A DNA stretch of 64,000 nucleotides from Hymenobacter psoromatis (GTDB lineage: Bacteria > Bacteroidota > Bacteroidia > Cytophagales > Hymenobacteraceae), in NCBI RefSeq assembly GCF_020012125.1, contig NZ_JAIFAG010000001.1, forward strand, positions 3,906,001-3,970,000. The letters run 5' to 3'. A program made the position numbers and the translations under genes. Positions 8,591 to 17,787 of this stretch are shown here, piece by piece. Numbering within the stretch: the first letter of the stretch is position 1; each line of letters opens with the position of its first letter. The notes under the pieces were generated by a model. The model saw nothing but the letters and a program-made list of their open reading frames with translations, had not been told where the DNA came from and ran no database searches.

Positions 8591-9421
8591 ATGTCGCTGC
8601 TCTCCGCTTTTCTGACTGACAACCTCGATGAAATCGTCTTCGAGGGCCGTAACCAGGCCTACGGCGCCTACCGGCTACGGCAAGATTACCAGCACAACCT
8701 GGCTTCGGCCGGGGGCATTACTATGGGCTGCTGCCTGCTTTTGCTACTGAGCTGGGCCGCTTGGCGGCACTTGGCTCCAGCAGTGGTACCGATGGTAGCA
8801 ACTACGCGTACAATAGACCCCTTTCTGGTTGAGGTCAAGCCAGTAGTTATTGAAAAACCTAAGCTAGCCATAACGGCTCCGCCTGCTGCCCGCCGCACGG
8901 CGACGCATCCGGCTCCCGTCATGCCCACCGAAGTGGCCAAAGACGATACGCCGCAGCCGCGCCCTACCCCCCCCACCTCAACCCAAGTAGTGGATGGCCC
9001 CGTGGGGCCGGCTACGCTCGGGCCGGCTACCCCCACCGACTTGGGCGAGCTGACTAATACGCCCGGCGGTGCGGCAGGTGGCACGGGAACCCCGGCGGCC
9101 ACCAACGAGCCATTTATCGTTGTAGAGAAGATGCCGGAATTTGCGGGCGGGCAGGCGGCGCTATTGCGCTACTTGCGCGACCACCTGCGCTACCCCGGCG
9201 CGGCGCTGGCGGCCGGTGTGGGCGGGCGCGTATTTATGAGCTTCGTGGTGGGTAGCGACGGCAAAATATCGGAGGTGACTATCTTAAAGGGTCTGGGCTA
9301 CGGACTTGATGAGGAGGCTCTGCGCGTGGTACGTCAGATGCCCGCCTGGACGCCCGGCTATCAAAGCCAGCACCCAGTGGCGGTGCGATTCACCCTGCCA
9401 ATTACCTTTCAATATCAGTAA
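8591..9421 (+). CDS. tonB: Energy transducer TonB (second copy)
   Basis: A paralogue of the preceding TonB, 276 residues. The cytoplasmic tail repeats the motif as LDEIVFEGRNQAYGAYRLRQ, followed by one membrane helix (GGITMGCCLLLLLSWAAW), a Pro/Thr/Ala-rich spacer (no poly-proline blocks) and a TonB C-terminal domain (MPEFAGGQAALLRYLRDHLR to VAVRFTLPITFQYQ). The upstream terminator at 8431 separates it from the exb operon, so it may be independently expressed and serve other receptors. Confidence 0.9.
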   Translation: MSLLSAFLTDNLDEIVFEGRNQAYGAYRLRQDYQHNLASAGGITMGCCLLLLLSWAAWRHLAPAVVPMVATTRTIDPFLVEVKPVVIEKPKLAITAPPAARRTATHPAPVMPTEVAKDDTPQPRPTPPTSTQVVDGPVGPATLGPATPTDLGELTNTPGGAAGGTGTPAATNEPFIVVEKMPEFAGGQAALLRYLRDHLRYPGAALAAGVGGRVFMSFVVGSDGKISEVTILKGLGYGLDEEALRVVRQMPAWTPGYQSQHPVAVRFTLPITFQYQ

Positions 9422-9549
9422 AAGGGGTAGGGATAGTAGAAAACTCAGATTTTATGCCCTTTTTTGCAGGCTGAATCCCGGCCCGCGCCGGGTTCCGAAC
9501 AAATTGGGGGCCGGGGCGGGTTACGGTATTCTATCAGCTTTTCTTTTTT

Positions 9550-9831
9550 ATGCCTGTTCCTACCACCAAAGACCGGCTTGCTACCACTAAAAATCGGCTC
9601 GGTTCACCCACCGTATCGGTTGGGCGAATCTTCGCGTTAGTGCGGGCGGTACTACCCATTGGGCTGGGCGTTTTGCTTTGGCTGACTCCCGCTAAGCCGG
9701 GCGCGCTGCTCCAGCTCAGCCCGACCATCCGGCTGGGGCTGGCCATTATTTTCGTGCTCTACGGTGCGCTGCGCCTCTTCCGTACTATCCGCACTCAGTT
9801 TAGTAAGCCTACCCCCGATGACGTTGACTAA
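9550..9831 (+). CDS. Small two-helix membrane protein, unknown
   Basis: A 93-residue protein with a polar N-terminus, two hydrophobic segments (about residues 25-46, LVRAVLPIGLGVLLWLT; and 58-76, LGLAIIFVLYGALRLFR) and a polar tail. ATG at 9550. It overlaps the start of the phosphate-binding-like lipoprotein gene by 14 bases, so the two are co-transcribed. I do not recognise the family. The position after tonB and before a substrate-binding lipoprotein suggests an envelope role. Confidence 0.7.
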   Translation: MPVPTTKDRLATTKNRLGSPTVSVGRIFALVRAVLPIGLGVLLWLTPAKPGALLQLSPTIRLGLAIIFVLYGALRLFRTIRTQFSKPTPDDVD

Positions 9832-10837
9832 CCTTATTTTCCGACCGAGCCAAGCGGTGCTGCTTGTGCTGAGCTTAGCAACCGGCGTGCTAACCAGCTG
9901 CCATCCCAACCGCGGGGCCGGCACCAGCGAAGAATCTACTGACACGCCCACCAGTGGACATGTCGGCATTAGCGTAGACGAAACCTTCGCCCCGGTACTG
10001 GAATCGCAGGTCGATACGTTTCAGAAGCTTTATGTCGATGCCCACCTCAAGGTTACGTACCAGCCCGAAGACAACGTATTTTTGGATTTGCTCAACGATA
10101 AGGTGAAGGTCGTTGTCGCGTCGCGCGAGCTGAACGCCGGCGAGAAAAAGGAGCTGGATAAGCAGAATATGCTGCCTCGCGCCACCAAAGTCGGCATCGA
10201 TGGTCTAGCCATTATTCTGCACCCCTCTAATCCCGACTCGCTGCTGACGGTGGCACAGCTACGCGGCATCTTCTCGGGCCAGACCACCAACTGGAGCCAA
10301 CTCAGCGGCCAGAAAAAGCTAGGGGCCATCAATGTGGTGTTTGATGCCAACCGCAGCAGCACCAGCCGCTTCCTGCGCGACACGCTGCTGCACGGCGCGG
10401 CGCTGAGTCCGAAAGCCTTCGCGGCGCAATCAAACCCAAAGCTGCTCGACTATGTGGCTACCCACCCCGCAGCCATTGGGGTAGTGGGCGTGAACTGGAT
10501 TTCGGATTTTGACGACCCTACCGTGCGCGACTACCGGCGGCGCATTCGGGTGGCGAGTATCACGGCCCGCCCTAATCCCAAGCCCAGCGATTATATTCAG
10601 CCTTTTCAGGTATACCTGGCCCCGATGACGCCGCAGTTGCTGCGCGACAACCCCGAGCTGCAGCAATACCCGCTGCGGCGCGATATCTACGCTATTAGCC
10701 GCGAGGCGCGGGCGGGGCTGGGGTCGGGCTTCGTTTCGTTCGTGGCGGGGCAGAAGGGGCAGCTTATCTTTCAGAAATCGGGGCTGATGCCGGCCAATAT
10801 GCAGGCCCGCATCGTGACCACTAATAAGCGCCAGTGA
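9818..10837 (+). CDS. PstS-like substrate-binding lipoprotein
   Basis: Periplasmic binding protein of the phosphate-binding PstS-like fold. ATG at 9818 gives 339 residues with a lipoprotein signal (LSLATGVLTSC). Recognisable parts are SVDETFAPVLESQVDTF, SRELNAGEKKELDKQN, GIDGLAIILHPSNPDSLLT and the IFSGQTTNWSQL and NRSSTSRFLRDTLL stretches that bind the anion in PstS-type proteins. No Pst permease or ATPase is near, so it may sense rather than import phosphate. It overlaps the preceding small membrane gene and precedes a TPR protein, a neighbourhood seen with TonB genes in this phylum. Confidence 0.82.
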   Translation: MTLTNLIFRPSQAVLLVLSLATGVLTSCHPNRGAGTSEESTDTPTSGHVGISVDETFAPVLESQVDTFQKLYVDAHLKVTYQPEDNVFLDLLNDKVKVVVASRELNAGEKKELDKQNMLPRATKVGIDGLAIILHPSNPDSLLTVAQLRGIFSGQTTNWSQLSGQKKLGAINVVFDANRSSTSRFLRDTLLHGAALSPKAFAAQSNPKLLDYVATHPAAIGVVGVNWISDFDDPTVRDYRRRIRVASITARPNPKPSDYIQPFQVYLAPMTPQLLRDNPELQQYPLRRDIYAISREARAGLGSGFVSFVAGQKGQLIFQKSGLMPANMQARIVTTNKRQ

Positions 10838-10909
10838 ACTACCAGGGCCCGACCCGCGTAGTATACCCACGTTACTTTCACCAAAACCTTACCCTTTTTC
10901 CCCTTCCGT

Positions 10910-12526
10910 ATGCCTTTTAAGCCTTGGAAACCGCTGCTGCTGACCGCCCTCGCCGTAGGGGCCGGCGCTACGGCCGCCACCGCCCAAAACGTAGCTTCCG
11001 CCCAAAAAGCCATTGAGCTGGGTCGCTATAATGAGGCCCGTGCCGACTTGCGCGGTAATACTAGCCCCGAAGCCAATTTTGAGCTGGGCCGCATTTACCA
11101 GAAGCGCGACATTGCCGATTCGGCCAGCTACTACTTCAATAAGGCCGCCGGTCCTACCCCCTTTGGGATGATAGCTGAGGGCCGGGCACTGCTCGCTAAA
11201 GGCAGTAACGCCGAAGCCGACGCCAAGTTTGACGCCGCCGCCAAAGCCACCAAGAATAAGGATGCCAAGGTGCTGACCATGATTGCGCAGGCCTACGGTG
11301 AGTCGGATGTGAAGGACATTACCCGCGCCCTGACCTACGAGAAAGCTGCTGAAGCTGCCAACAAAGGCAAGGACAACCCGGAGTTGATGATTGCCCGTGG
11401 CGACATCTACCTGCACTCGGACCAGGGCGGCGGCGAAGCCATGAGCAGCTTTGACCGCGCTACCGCTGCTGATGCCAATAACGCCGAAGCCTACTATAAA
11501 AAGGGTGTGCTGAACGTGCGCAGCCGCAACGGAGCCGGCGCGAAGGAAAACCTGGACAAGGCTATTGCGCTCAACCCCAACTATGCGCCGGCTTATAAAG
11601 AGCTGGCGGAGATGTATTACTCAGCTGGCCAGTATCCGAAGGCCCTAGAGACTTTTCAGCAGTACCAGACTAAAGCAGAGAAGTCGTCTGACACCGATGC
11701 GGAATACGCCTCGTTCTTGTACCTGACTAAGAAGTACCCCGAGTCGTTAGCGGAAATCAACAAGGTACTGGTAGTGGAGCCTAACAACCTGACGATGAAT
11801 CGCCTAAAGGCTTACACCCTGTACGAAACCAGCGATTATGCTGGCGCTACTACGGCAATGGACCAGTACATGAAAATAGCGCCAGCCGATAAGATTATCC
11901 CGGAAGACTATTCATACCAGGCCAAGATTTTACTGAAGTCGGGCCGGAGCGACGAAGCCCTTTCGGTGCTACAAAAGGCTATTTCGCTAACTGCCGACCC
12001 GGATAAGAAGGCCGACCTGCAAAATGACCTTGCTACTGCCTACATGGCGAAGAAGGATTATCCGGCGGCTATCAAAATCTACACCGATAAGTTGAAGACG
12101 CCGCAAGGCGACCTCACCGACCAATTTCGCTTAGCTAGTGCCTATAATAACAATAAGCAGTACGTGAAGGCCGATAGCGTATACGGCATCATCACCACGG
12201 CCAAGCCTACTTACGCGCCGGCTTGGCAGGCTCGGGCCCAGGCCAATTTCTACCAGGATACCGATTCAAAGCAAGGACTGGCTAAGCCTTATTACGAAAA
12301 ATATATCGAGATAGCCAGTACCGACCCCGAGAAGTATAAGAGCGGTTTGGTTGAGGCAAATAACTACCTAGGGTACTACAACCTGCAAAAGGGTGATAAG
12401 CCCACTGCCTCAACGTACTACGAGAAAGTGCTAGCTATCGACCCGACCAACAAGGACGCTACCAACGCGATGAAAATCATCAAAGGTGTACCAGCTCGTA
12501 AAGCGACGCCGATTCGCAAGAAATAA
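10910..12526 (+). CDS. Periplasmic TPR-repeat protein
   Basis: 538 residues starting with a signal peptide (LLLTALAVGAGATAATAQN). The rest is a string of tetratricopeptide repeats, for example GRYNEARADLRGN, NAEAYYKKGVLNVRSRNGAG, YAPAYKELAEMYYSAGQYPKA and STYYEKVLAIDPTNKDATNA, perhaps ten units. TPR arrays bind protein partners, so an assembly or scaffolding role in the periplasm is likely; the partner is unknown. It follows the phosphate-binding-like lipoprotein gene by 72 bases and ends in a hairpin shared with the convergent rluD gene. A weak promoter-like TACTTTCA lies before the start. Confidence 0.85.
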   Translation: MPFKPWKPLLLTALAVGAGATAATAQNVASAQKAIELGRYNEARADLRGNTSPEANFELGRIYQKRDIADSASYYFNKAAGPTPFGMIAEGRALLAKGSNAEADAKFDAAAKATKNKDAKVLTMIAQAYGESDVKDITRALTYEKAAEAANKGKDNPELMIARGDIYLHSDQGGGEAMSSFDRATAADANNAEAYYKKGVLNVRSRNGAGAKENLDKAIALNPNYAPAYKELAEMYYSAGQYPKALETFQQYQTKAEKSSDTDAEYASFLYLTKKYPESLAEINKVLVVEPNNLTMNRLKAYTLYETSDYAGATTAMDQYMKIAPADKIIPEDYSYQAKILLKSGRSDEALSVLQKAISLTADPDKKADLQNDLATAYMAKKDYPAAIKIYTDKLKTPQGDLTDQFRLASAYNNNKQYVKADSVYGIITTAKPTYAPAWQARAQANFYQDTDSKQGLAKPYYEKYIEIASTDPEKYKSGLVEANNYLGYYNLQKGDKPTASTYYEKVLAIDPTNKDATNAMKIIKGVPARKATPIRKK

Positions 12527-12542
12527 TGGATTGACTTTCTAC

Positions 12543-12580
12543 AAAGAGGCCCTGCACAGCTTATGCGGGGCCTCTTTCTG
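12543..12580. terminator. Bidirectional terminator between TPR gene and rluD
   Basis: AAAGAGGCCC at 12543-12552 pairs with GGGCCTCTTT at 12568-12577. It sits between convergent genes and could stop both. Confidence 0.75.
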
Positions 12581-12599
12581 CGTTTAGGGGGTAGAGATG

Positions 12600-13661
12600 C
12601 TAGTGGCTCTCGGCCCAGGTTTCCCATTTGGCCAGCGCAGCGGCAAAATCGGCGGGCAGCTCGACTTCAAAGTACTGGTGCGCGCCCGTGGAGGGGTGGG
12701 TGAAGCCCAGTGAGCGGGCGTGCAGCGCTTGGCGGGACAGCAGCGCGAAGCAGTTCTCCACAAAAGCCTTGTACGTCCCCGTAGCCTGCCCCGCCCGGAT
12801 GCGGTCACCCCCATAGGTAGCGTCGCTAAACAGCGGGTGGCCTATATGCTGCATGTGGACCCTAATCTGGTGGGTGCGTCCGGTTTCGAGGCGGCATTCC
12901 AGTAGGGTAACGGGGCCATAGCGGCGCAACACGCGGTAGTGCGTCACGGCGGCCTTGCCCTGTTCGCCGTCAGGGTACACCGCCTGCACCTTGCGGTCGC
13001 GCAGGCTGCGGCCGATGTGCCCGCGCACGGTACCTTCGTTTTCTTCAAACGCGCCCCACACCAGCGCCAGGTAGCTACGCTCGATGGTATGGTAAAAAAA
13101 CTGCTGCGAGAGGTGCGTCATAGCCCAGTCCGTCTTACCCACTACCAGCAGGCCAGACGTATCCTTATCGATGCGGTGCACCAGGCCGGGCCGAATCTCG
13201 CCGTTACGACCAGTAGGTAGGTTTTCGAGGTGATAGGCGAGGCCGTTGACCAGCGTTCCTTCCCAGTGCCCGTAGGCGGGATGCACTACCAGCCCGGCGG
13301 GCTTGTTCACCAGCAGCAGGTCGGCATCCTCGTAGCAAATATCCAGAGGCATTTCCTGCGGAATAACCTTACCCGTGCGCGGCGGCTCGGGCAGCGTGAT
13401 GGTAATCACATCGGCGGGCCGCACCCGGTAGTTAGGCTTGGTCACGCGGCCGTTCACCTGCACTGCCTCGGCCCGAATGGCATCCTGAATCTTGGTACGC
13501 GAGGCGTTAGCCAGCCGGTTGAGCAGAAATTTATCGAGGCGTAACAATTCCTGGCCGCGGTCGGCCACGATGCGATGATGCTCATACAGCTCATCGCCCC
13601 CGTCGGTATCGTCCGGCTCCAACTCAGGGTCGGCGGGGGGGTAGGGGGAAGGAGGCAGCAT
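12600..13661 (-). CDS. RluA-family 23S rRNA pseudouridine synthase (RluD-like)
   Basis: Converts specific uridines of 23S rRNA to pseudouridine. An S4 domain at about residues 40-100 (LDKFLLNRLANASRTKIQDA) is followed by the catalytic domain with the RluA signature HRIDKDTSGLLVV, whose aspartate is the nucleophile, and the C-terminal GRTHQIRVHMQHIGHPLFSD. ATG at 13661 is preferred over an in-frame TTG at 13679. The S4 plus catalytic layout and length fit RluD. It is alone between two hairpins. Confidence 0.92.
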   Translation of the reverse strand: MLPPSPYPPADPELEPDDTDGGDELYEHHRIVADRGQELLRLDKFLLNRLANASRTKIQDAIRAEAVQVNGRVTKPNYRVRPADVITITLPEPPRTGKVIPQEMPLDICYEDADLLLVNKPAGLVVHPAYGHWEGTLVNGLAYHLENLPTGRNGEIRPGLVHRIDKDTSGLLVVGKTDWAMTHLSQQFFYHTIERSYLALVWGAFEENEGTVRGHIGRSLRDRKVQAVYPDGEQGKAAVTHYRVLRRYGPVTLLECRLETGRTHQIRVHMQHIGHPLFSDATYGGDRIRAGQATGTYKAFVENCFALLSRQALHARSLGFTHPSTGAHQYFEVELPADFAAALAKWETWAESH

Positions 13662-13683
13662 AGCGGAAGAGATTAACAACGCA

Positions 13684-13711
13684 AAAAAGCCGGAACCTGG
13701 GGCTCCGGCTT
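13684..13711 (-). terminator. Terminator of the ompH gene pair
   Basis: On the minus strand AAGCCGGA, a short loop and TCCGGCTT are followed by a run of T: a canonical rho-independent terminator just after the ompH stop. Confidence 0.85.
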
Positions 13712-13736
13712 CTTCAAATTTAAGAGGGGTAGGCGC

Positions 13737-14357
13737 TTACTTGCGCTTCTTCTGCGGGGCAGCGGGCACCGTAGAGGTAGTTCTTGGCGCTTGGGTGAGC
13801 GGCGCAGCCGGTGCGTTGGCGGTCGGCGTGATACCCATTTTCTTCAAAATGATATCAGATACGTCGCCGTCCTTAGGGCCGTGCAGCAGCACTGGGTTGC
13901 TACCCGAGTCCGAATTCAGGATGTAGGTATAGCCGTTGTCCGTGGCTACGGCATCAATAGTCTTTTGAATCTTATCCAGCACCGGGCGCAGCAATCCTTG
14001 CTGCTTTTGCTGCATCGACTGCTGAGCGCTCTGGCTAAACTCCTGGATACTCTGACCTAGCGTTTGCAGTTCCTTTTCTTTATCAGCCTTGATGACGGGA
14101 GTCATCGTCGAAGCGCCCTTCTGGTAGGCTTCCAGCTTGGTTTGGTATTCGCCCTGCTTGCTCTTTACCTGGGCTTCCAGCTGCGTGCCATAAGCTTTCA
14201 GGTCCGATTCAATCTGCTTACTTTCGGGCATCTGGCTCAGCACGTATTCCACGCTAGTATAGCCAATTTTAAGGGGAGCCTGGGCCTGGGCGCTCGGAGC
14301 GAAAAATGAACCGGCGATTAGCAATGCGGTGGCGAAGGTCAGGTGAAGTTTTTTCAC
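13737..14357 (-). CDS. OmpH/Skp-family periplasmic chaperone (second of pair)
   Basis: Skp-like holdase that escorts unfolded outer-membrane proteins to BamA. It has a signal peptide (TFATALLIAGSFFAPSAQAQA), a beta-strand entry (LKIGYTSVEYVLSQMPESKQ) and a long helical arm rich in Gln, Lys and Glu (residues about 45-130). An open frame extends to a TTG at 14402, but that TTG lies inside a TAACTTTG promoter box, so GTG at 14357 is the likely start. The tail (about 30 residues) is Ala/Pro/Thr-rich and basic. Follows the first ompH and is closed by a terminator. Confidence 0.88.
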   Translation of the reverse strand: MKKLHLTFATALLIAGSFFAPSAQAQAPLKIGYTSVEYVLSQMPESKQIESDLKAYGTQLEAQVKSKQGEYQTKLEAYQKGASTMTPVIKADKEKELQTLGQSIQEFSQSAQQSMQQKQQGLLRPVLDKIQKTIDAVATDNGYTYILNSDSGSNPVLLHGPKDGDVSDIILKKMGITPTANAPAAPLTQAPRTTSTVPAAPQKKRK

Positions 14358-14399
14358 GCGTTTTACGGAGGGAGTCAAGGTTTTGAAAAATTCTGAGTG

Positions 14400-14407
14400 C
14401 AAAGTTA
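14400..14407 (-). promoter_or_regulatory. -7 promoter box of the second ompH
   Basis: TAACTTTG matches TAnnTTTG. It lies 42 bases before the GTG at 14357 and between the two ompH genes, so the second copy can be transcribed on its own. Confidence 0.6.
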
Positions 14408-14413
14408 ACTATA

Positions 14414-15103
14414 CTAAGGCGTTCGGCCCGGCTTGGCTTTTGTGGCCTTGTCCACTGGCGCTTTAACATCATCGCCCGCGCCCGAATCCGTTTCGAAGGC
14501 TGGGTCGGTGCTGGCGGTAGGCGTCTTAGGCGGCATCACCGTTTTCACTGGGCCTTTCGGGCCGGGTTGGTTGCGGGTAGGGCTACCTAGGCCCAGTTCT
14601 TCGAGCACAAACTCCGTGTAGTCGTGCGTAGGATTAGCGTAGAGCATGGTCAGGTCGCCGTTGCGGTCAAACATGAAGTCCAATTTACGGAGTTTCACAA
14701 CTTTCTCCACGGCATCAAAAATCTTGTCCTGCGCGGGCTTGTTCAACTCCACGCGCTTCTTGAAAAGCTGACCCTCGTAACCAAACTGCTTGCTTTCGTA
14801 AGCTTTTATTTCCTGCTCTTTTTTGAGAATTTCTTCCTGACGACTCTTTTTCATGGCCTCGGTCAGCACCACTTCCTCCGCTTGGTAGTTACGATAAAGC
14901 TTATCGAGGTCTTTTTTCTGGACTTCAATCTCTTTCTGCCAGGTTTCGGTCAGCTTGCTTAGCTCCGTCTGGGCTTGGGCGTATTCCGGCATCTTGCTCA
15001 TAATGAACTCGGTGTCGATGTAGCCGAATTTCTGCGCCCTGGCCGGGACGAAAGCCCCCAGCAACAGCAGTGCCAGCAGATAACGAGCAACGTGGGTGGT
15101 CAT
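14414..15103 (-). CDS. OmpH/Skp-family periplasmic chaperone (first of pair)
   Basis: A second Skp-like chaperone. ATG at 15103 gives 229 residues: signal peptide (VARYLLALLLLGAFVPARAQ), strand KFGYIDTEFIMSKMPEYAQA, a charged coiled-coil arm (about residues 45-130) and a disordered Pro/Ala/Asp-rich C-terminal extension of around 50 residues. The start of the open frame at 15154 adds residues that precede the obvious signal peptide and is rejected. Downstream of bamA on the same strand, as in many Bacteroidota, so chaperone and client-insertion machinery are co-located. Confidence 0.9.
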   Translation of the reverse strand: MTTHVARYLLALLLLGAFVPARAQKFGYIDTEFIMSKMPEYAQAQTELSKLTETWQKEIEVQKKDLDKLYRNYQAEEVVLTEAMKKSRQEEILKKEQEIKAYESKQFGYEGQLFKKRVELNKPAQDKIFDAVEKVVKLRKLDFMFDRNGDLTMLYANPTHDYTEFVLEELGLGSPTRNQPGPKGPVKTVMPPKTPTASTDPAFETDSGAGDDVKAPVDKATKAKPGRTP

Positions 15104-15250
15104 AGAAAGAAGCAGATGGGCCGCCGAAACCAGCCTCGGCGGTAGCGGGCACAACGCATCGGCTCAGCTAGTTAGTATCAGCCGCCAGGCAGGGGCAGGC
15201 TTTTTGCAAACCGCCCAAGCTAGCTAAAACGTTCAGCTGTCGGCCAGGCA

Positions 15251-17770
15251 CTAGCGAATCTGCTGGCCGATAATGAAGTGGAAGTGGTTGAAATCCTGCG
15301 CTGTAGTAGTGCCAGGCGGTGGCACCACCGTATCGAAGGCCCGACCGTAGTCGAAGCCCAGCAGGCCGAATGCTGACATAAAAATGCGCGCCCCGAAGCC
15401 CGCCGAGCGATACAGCTTGTAAGGGCTATACTGGCTGTACGTACCCACCGCGTTGCCAGCTTCCGCGAAGCTTAGGATATAGACCGTAGCGGCCGGGTTG
15501 AGGCTGACGGGGTAGCGAATTTCGGCCACGTACTTGTTGTAGGCAATGCCGCCGCTCTGGTTGGCTTGCGCCGTAGGGATGGCGTAAGCCCCGTTGGGGT
15601 CATCATAGCCGCGTAGGCCGATGTAATCGGTGCCCACCAGAAACGAGCCGCCACCACCGTAGCCCAGGCCCGCACCCCCCATCTTAAAGCGCTCGAACGG
15701 TCCTGGGTCACGGTTCTTATTATACGTGCCGATGTAGCCGAAGTGCGCGCGGGTGTTCAGTACCAACTTGCCTACGAGAGGCGTAAACCATGAAGCATCG
15801 AACATCCACTTGTGAAACTCGACCCACTCATTGGCGTCAGGATGCGCCCCCTTAAATACTGAGTAGGGCGGCGTCAGGCTCACGCTCAGGCTCAGCGACG
15901 AGCCCCGCCGGGTATAGGTCGGGTTGTCGATACTATTGCGAGCCAGCGTGGTATTAAACGTGACGTTATTGGCCGTACCAGTGCTGAAGCCCGGAAACAC
16001 ATTGTAATTTTTTAGATTATACTGGCTGTACGAGAGCGAGTTACTGAGCGAGAAGTAATCGTCGGGCACCCGCAGCTGGCGGCCCAGGCCCACCGTGATG
16101 CTATTTGTTTTGAGCGACTGGTTATTGCTAGCATCAAACCGGCTGCCGTAACGCACGATGCTCCGATTCAGGCTCACCGACAGCGACTGCGGCTTGCGCC
16201 CGCCCAGCCAAGGCTCCGTGAAGCTGAATGAGTACGCTTGGTATTGAAAACCATTGGCCTGTACGTTCAGGGCCAGGCGCTGGCCATCGCCGGCCGGCAC
16301 GGGCGTCCAGTTGTGAATGTCGCTGGCTTTACGCAGCGAGAAGTTATTGAATACCAGGCCCACCGTGCCGATAAAGCCCGCGTAGCCACCCCAGCCGCCC
16401 GAGAGCGTAATCTGGTCCGAAGGCTTCTCCACCACCGTGTAGTTGATATCTACGGTGCCATCGGCTTGGTTAGGCACGGGGTTAATTCCAATTTTTTCGG
16501 GGTCGAAGTAGCCCAGCGTCGCAATCTCGCGCTGCGAGCGGATGAGCAGTTCGCGGTTAAACTTGTCGCCGGGTAGCGTGCGTAGCGTGCGGCGCAGCAC
16601 GTGGTCCGAGGTCTTGGTATTGCCCGCGATGTTGATGTCCTTTACGCGCGCCTGCACGCCCTCCGAAATGCGCATCTCGATGTCAATCGAGTCGCCTTCG
16701 ACTTTGGTTTCTACCGGGTCGATGTTGAAGAACAGGTAACCATCGTTCATGTATAGCGAGGTAACATCTTGGCCAGTAGGATTATAGCTCAGGCGCTTAT
16801 CTAAAATCTCCTTACTGTATGGCGTACCCGGCTTAATACCCAGCACCGAAGACAGCGTTTTGCTATCGTAGAGGTAGTTACCATTCCAGGTGATATGGCG
16901 GAAATAATATTTTAGCCCTTCGTCTACTTTCAACTTCACAATCAACCCTTTATCATCGCGCTCAATCGTGTCCGATACTATCGTTGCGTCGCGGTAGCCC
17001 TGATTGTTATAAAACTCGACCAGCTTCCTCTTATCATCCTCAAAATCAGAGCGCTGGAACTTACCAGGAGTCAGGAATTTATACGGCTTACGAGCCTTCG
17101 TTTTCTTGAACTGCTTGGCCAGCTTCCCATCCGAGAAGGCTTTATTACCTTCAAAATCAATGTCGTGGACGCGTACTTTCTGGCCCTTGTCCACGTCAAT
17201 CTTCAACGCTACGCTGTTGGAAAGCGCCGAGTCGGCTACCTGGCGAATAGTCACCTTGGTGTCCAGAAAACCCTTGTTAGTGTAGAACTTACGCACCTGC
17301 GTGCGGGTATTGGCCAGCAACGCGTCGGTCACCACTTTGCCGCGGATGAGCTTGATTTTCTTATCGATATCGTCGGCCTGCCCTTTGGGAATGCCCTCAA
17401 AGGTGAACTTGGAGAGGCGCGGCCGCTCGCGCACGTTGAAGTCCAGAAAAATCTTGTTGCCCTCAGTGCGCGCGACCCCCACCGAAATATCAGCCAGGAT
17501 ACCTTGCGTCCAGATTTTGCGGATGGCCTTGGCAATATCATCGCCCGGCACATTTATCATGTCTCCAATTCGCAAACCCGACAAGCCAATTAGCGTATTG
17601 GGGTCCAGGGAGCGGGCTCCACTCACCGTTATACCACCCAACTCGTACTTATGCGGCTCGTCGGTTTCGGGAGGGGTAGCCGCTTCTTGCGCGTGAGCCG
17701 GCCGGGCTACCAGCGCGGCCAGCAGCAGTAGCAGGGTAAATAGATGGCTAGAGCGTAGGTATTTACGCAT
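15251..17770 (-). CDS. bamA: Outer-membrane assembly factor BamA
   Basis: Core of the BAM complex that inserts beta-barrel proteins in the outer membrane. ATG at 17770 gives 839 residues (an in-frame start at 17788 adds six). Signal peptide LFTLLLLLAALVARPAHAQ, then five POTRA domains (about residues 45-420, e.g. YELGGITVSGARSLDPNTL, VRVHDIDFEGNKAFSDGKL, ARVKDINIAGNTKTSDHVL), then the 16-strand barrel with the lid-loop type sequence GGGGSFLVGTDYIGLRGYDD and a terminal FHFIIGQQIR beta signal. The gene sits between uppS and the ompH pair. Confidence 0.95.
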   Translation of the reverse strand: MRKYLRSSHLFTLLLLLAALVARPAHAQEAATPPETDEPHKYELGGITVSGARSLDPNTLIGLSGLRIGDMINVPGDDIAKAIRKIWTQGILADISVGVARTEGNKIFLDFNVRERPRLSKFTFEGIPKGQADDIDKKIKLIRGKVVTDALLANTRTQVRKFYTNKGFLDTKVTIRQVADSALSNSVALKIDVDKGQKVRVHDIDFEGNKAFSDGKLAKQFKKTKARKPYKFLTPGKFQRSDFEDDKRKLVEFYNNQGYRDATIVSDTIERDDKGLIVKLKVDEGLKYYFRHITWNGNYLYDSKTLSSVLGIKPGTPYSKEILDKRLSYNPTGQDVTSLYMNDGYLFFNIDPVETKVEGDSIDIEMRISEGVQARVKDINIAGNTKTSDHVLRRTLRTLPGDKFNRELLIRSQREIATLGYFDPEKIGINPVPNQADGTVDINYTVVEKPSDQITLSGGWGGYAGFIGTVGLVFNNFSLRKASDIHNWTPVPAGDGQRLALNVQANGFQYQAYSFSFTEPWLGGRKPQSLSVSLNRSIVRYGSRFDASNNQSLKTNSITVGLGRQLRVPDDYFSLSNSLSYSQYNLKNYNVFPGFSTGTANNVTFNTTLARNSIDNPTYTRRGSSLSLSVSLTPPYSVFKGAHPDANEWVEFHKWMFDASWFTPLVGKLVLNTRAHFGYIGTYNKNRDPGPFERFKMGGAGLGYGGGGSFLVGTDYIGLRGYDDPNGAYAIPTAQANQSGGIAYNKYVAEIRYPVSLNPAATVYILSFAEAGNAVGTYSQYSPYKLYRSAGFGARIFMSAFGLLGFDYGRAFDTVVPPPGTTTAQDFNHFHFIIGQQIR

Positions 17771-17787
17771 TATCAACGGGAATAACA

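Noticed and set aside
14358-14402. 5' extension of the second ompH
   Set aside because: The TTG start would be inside the TAACTTTG promoter box and the signal peptide starts later.
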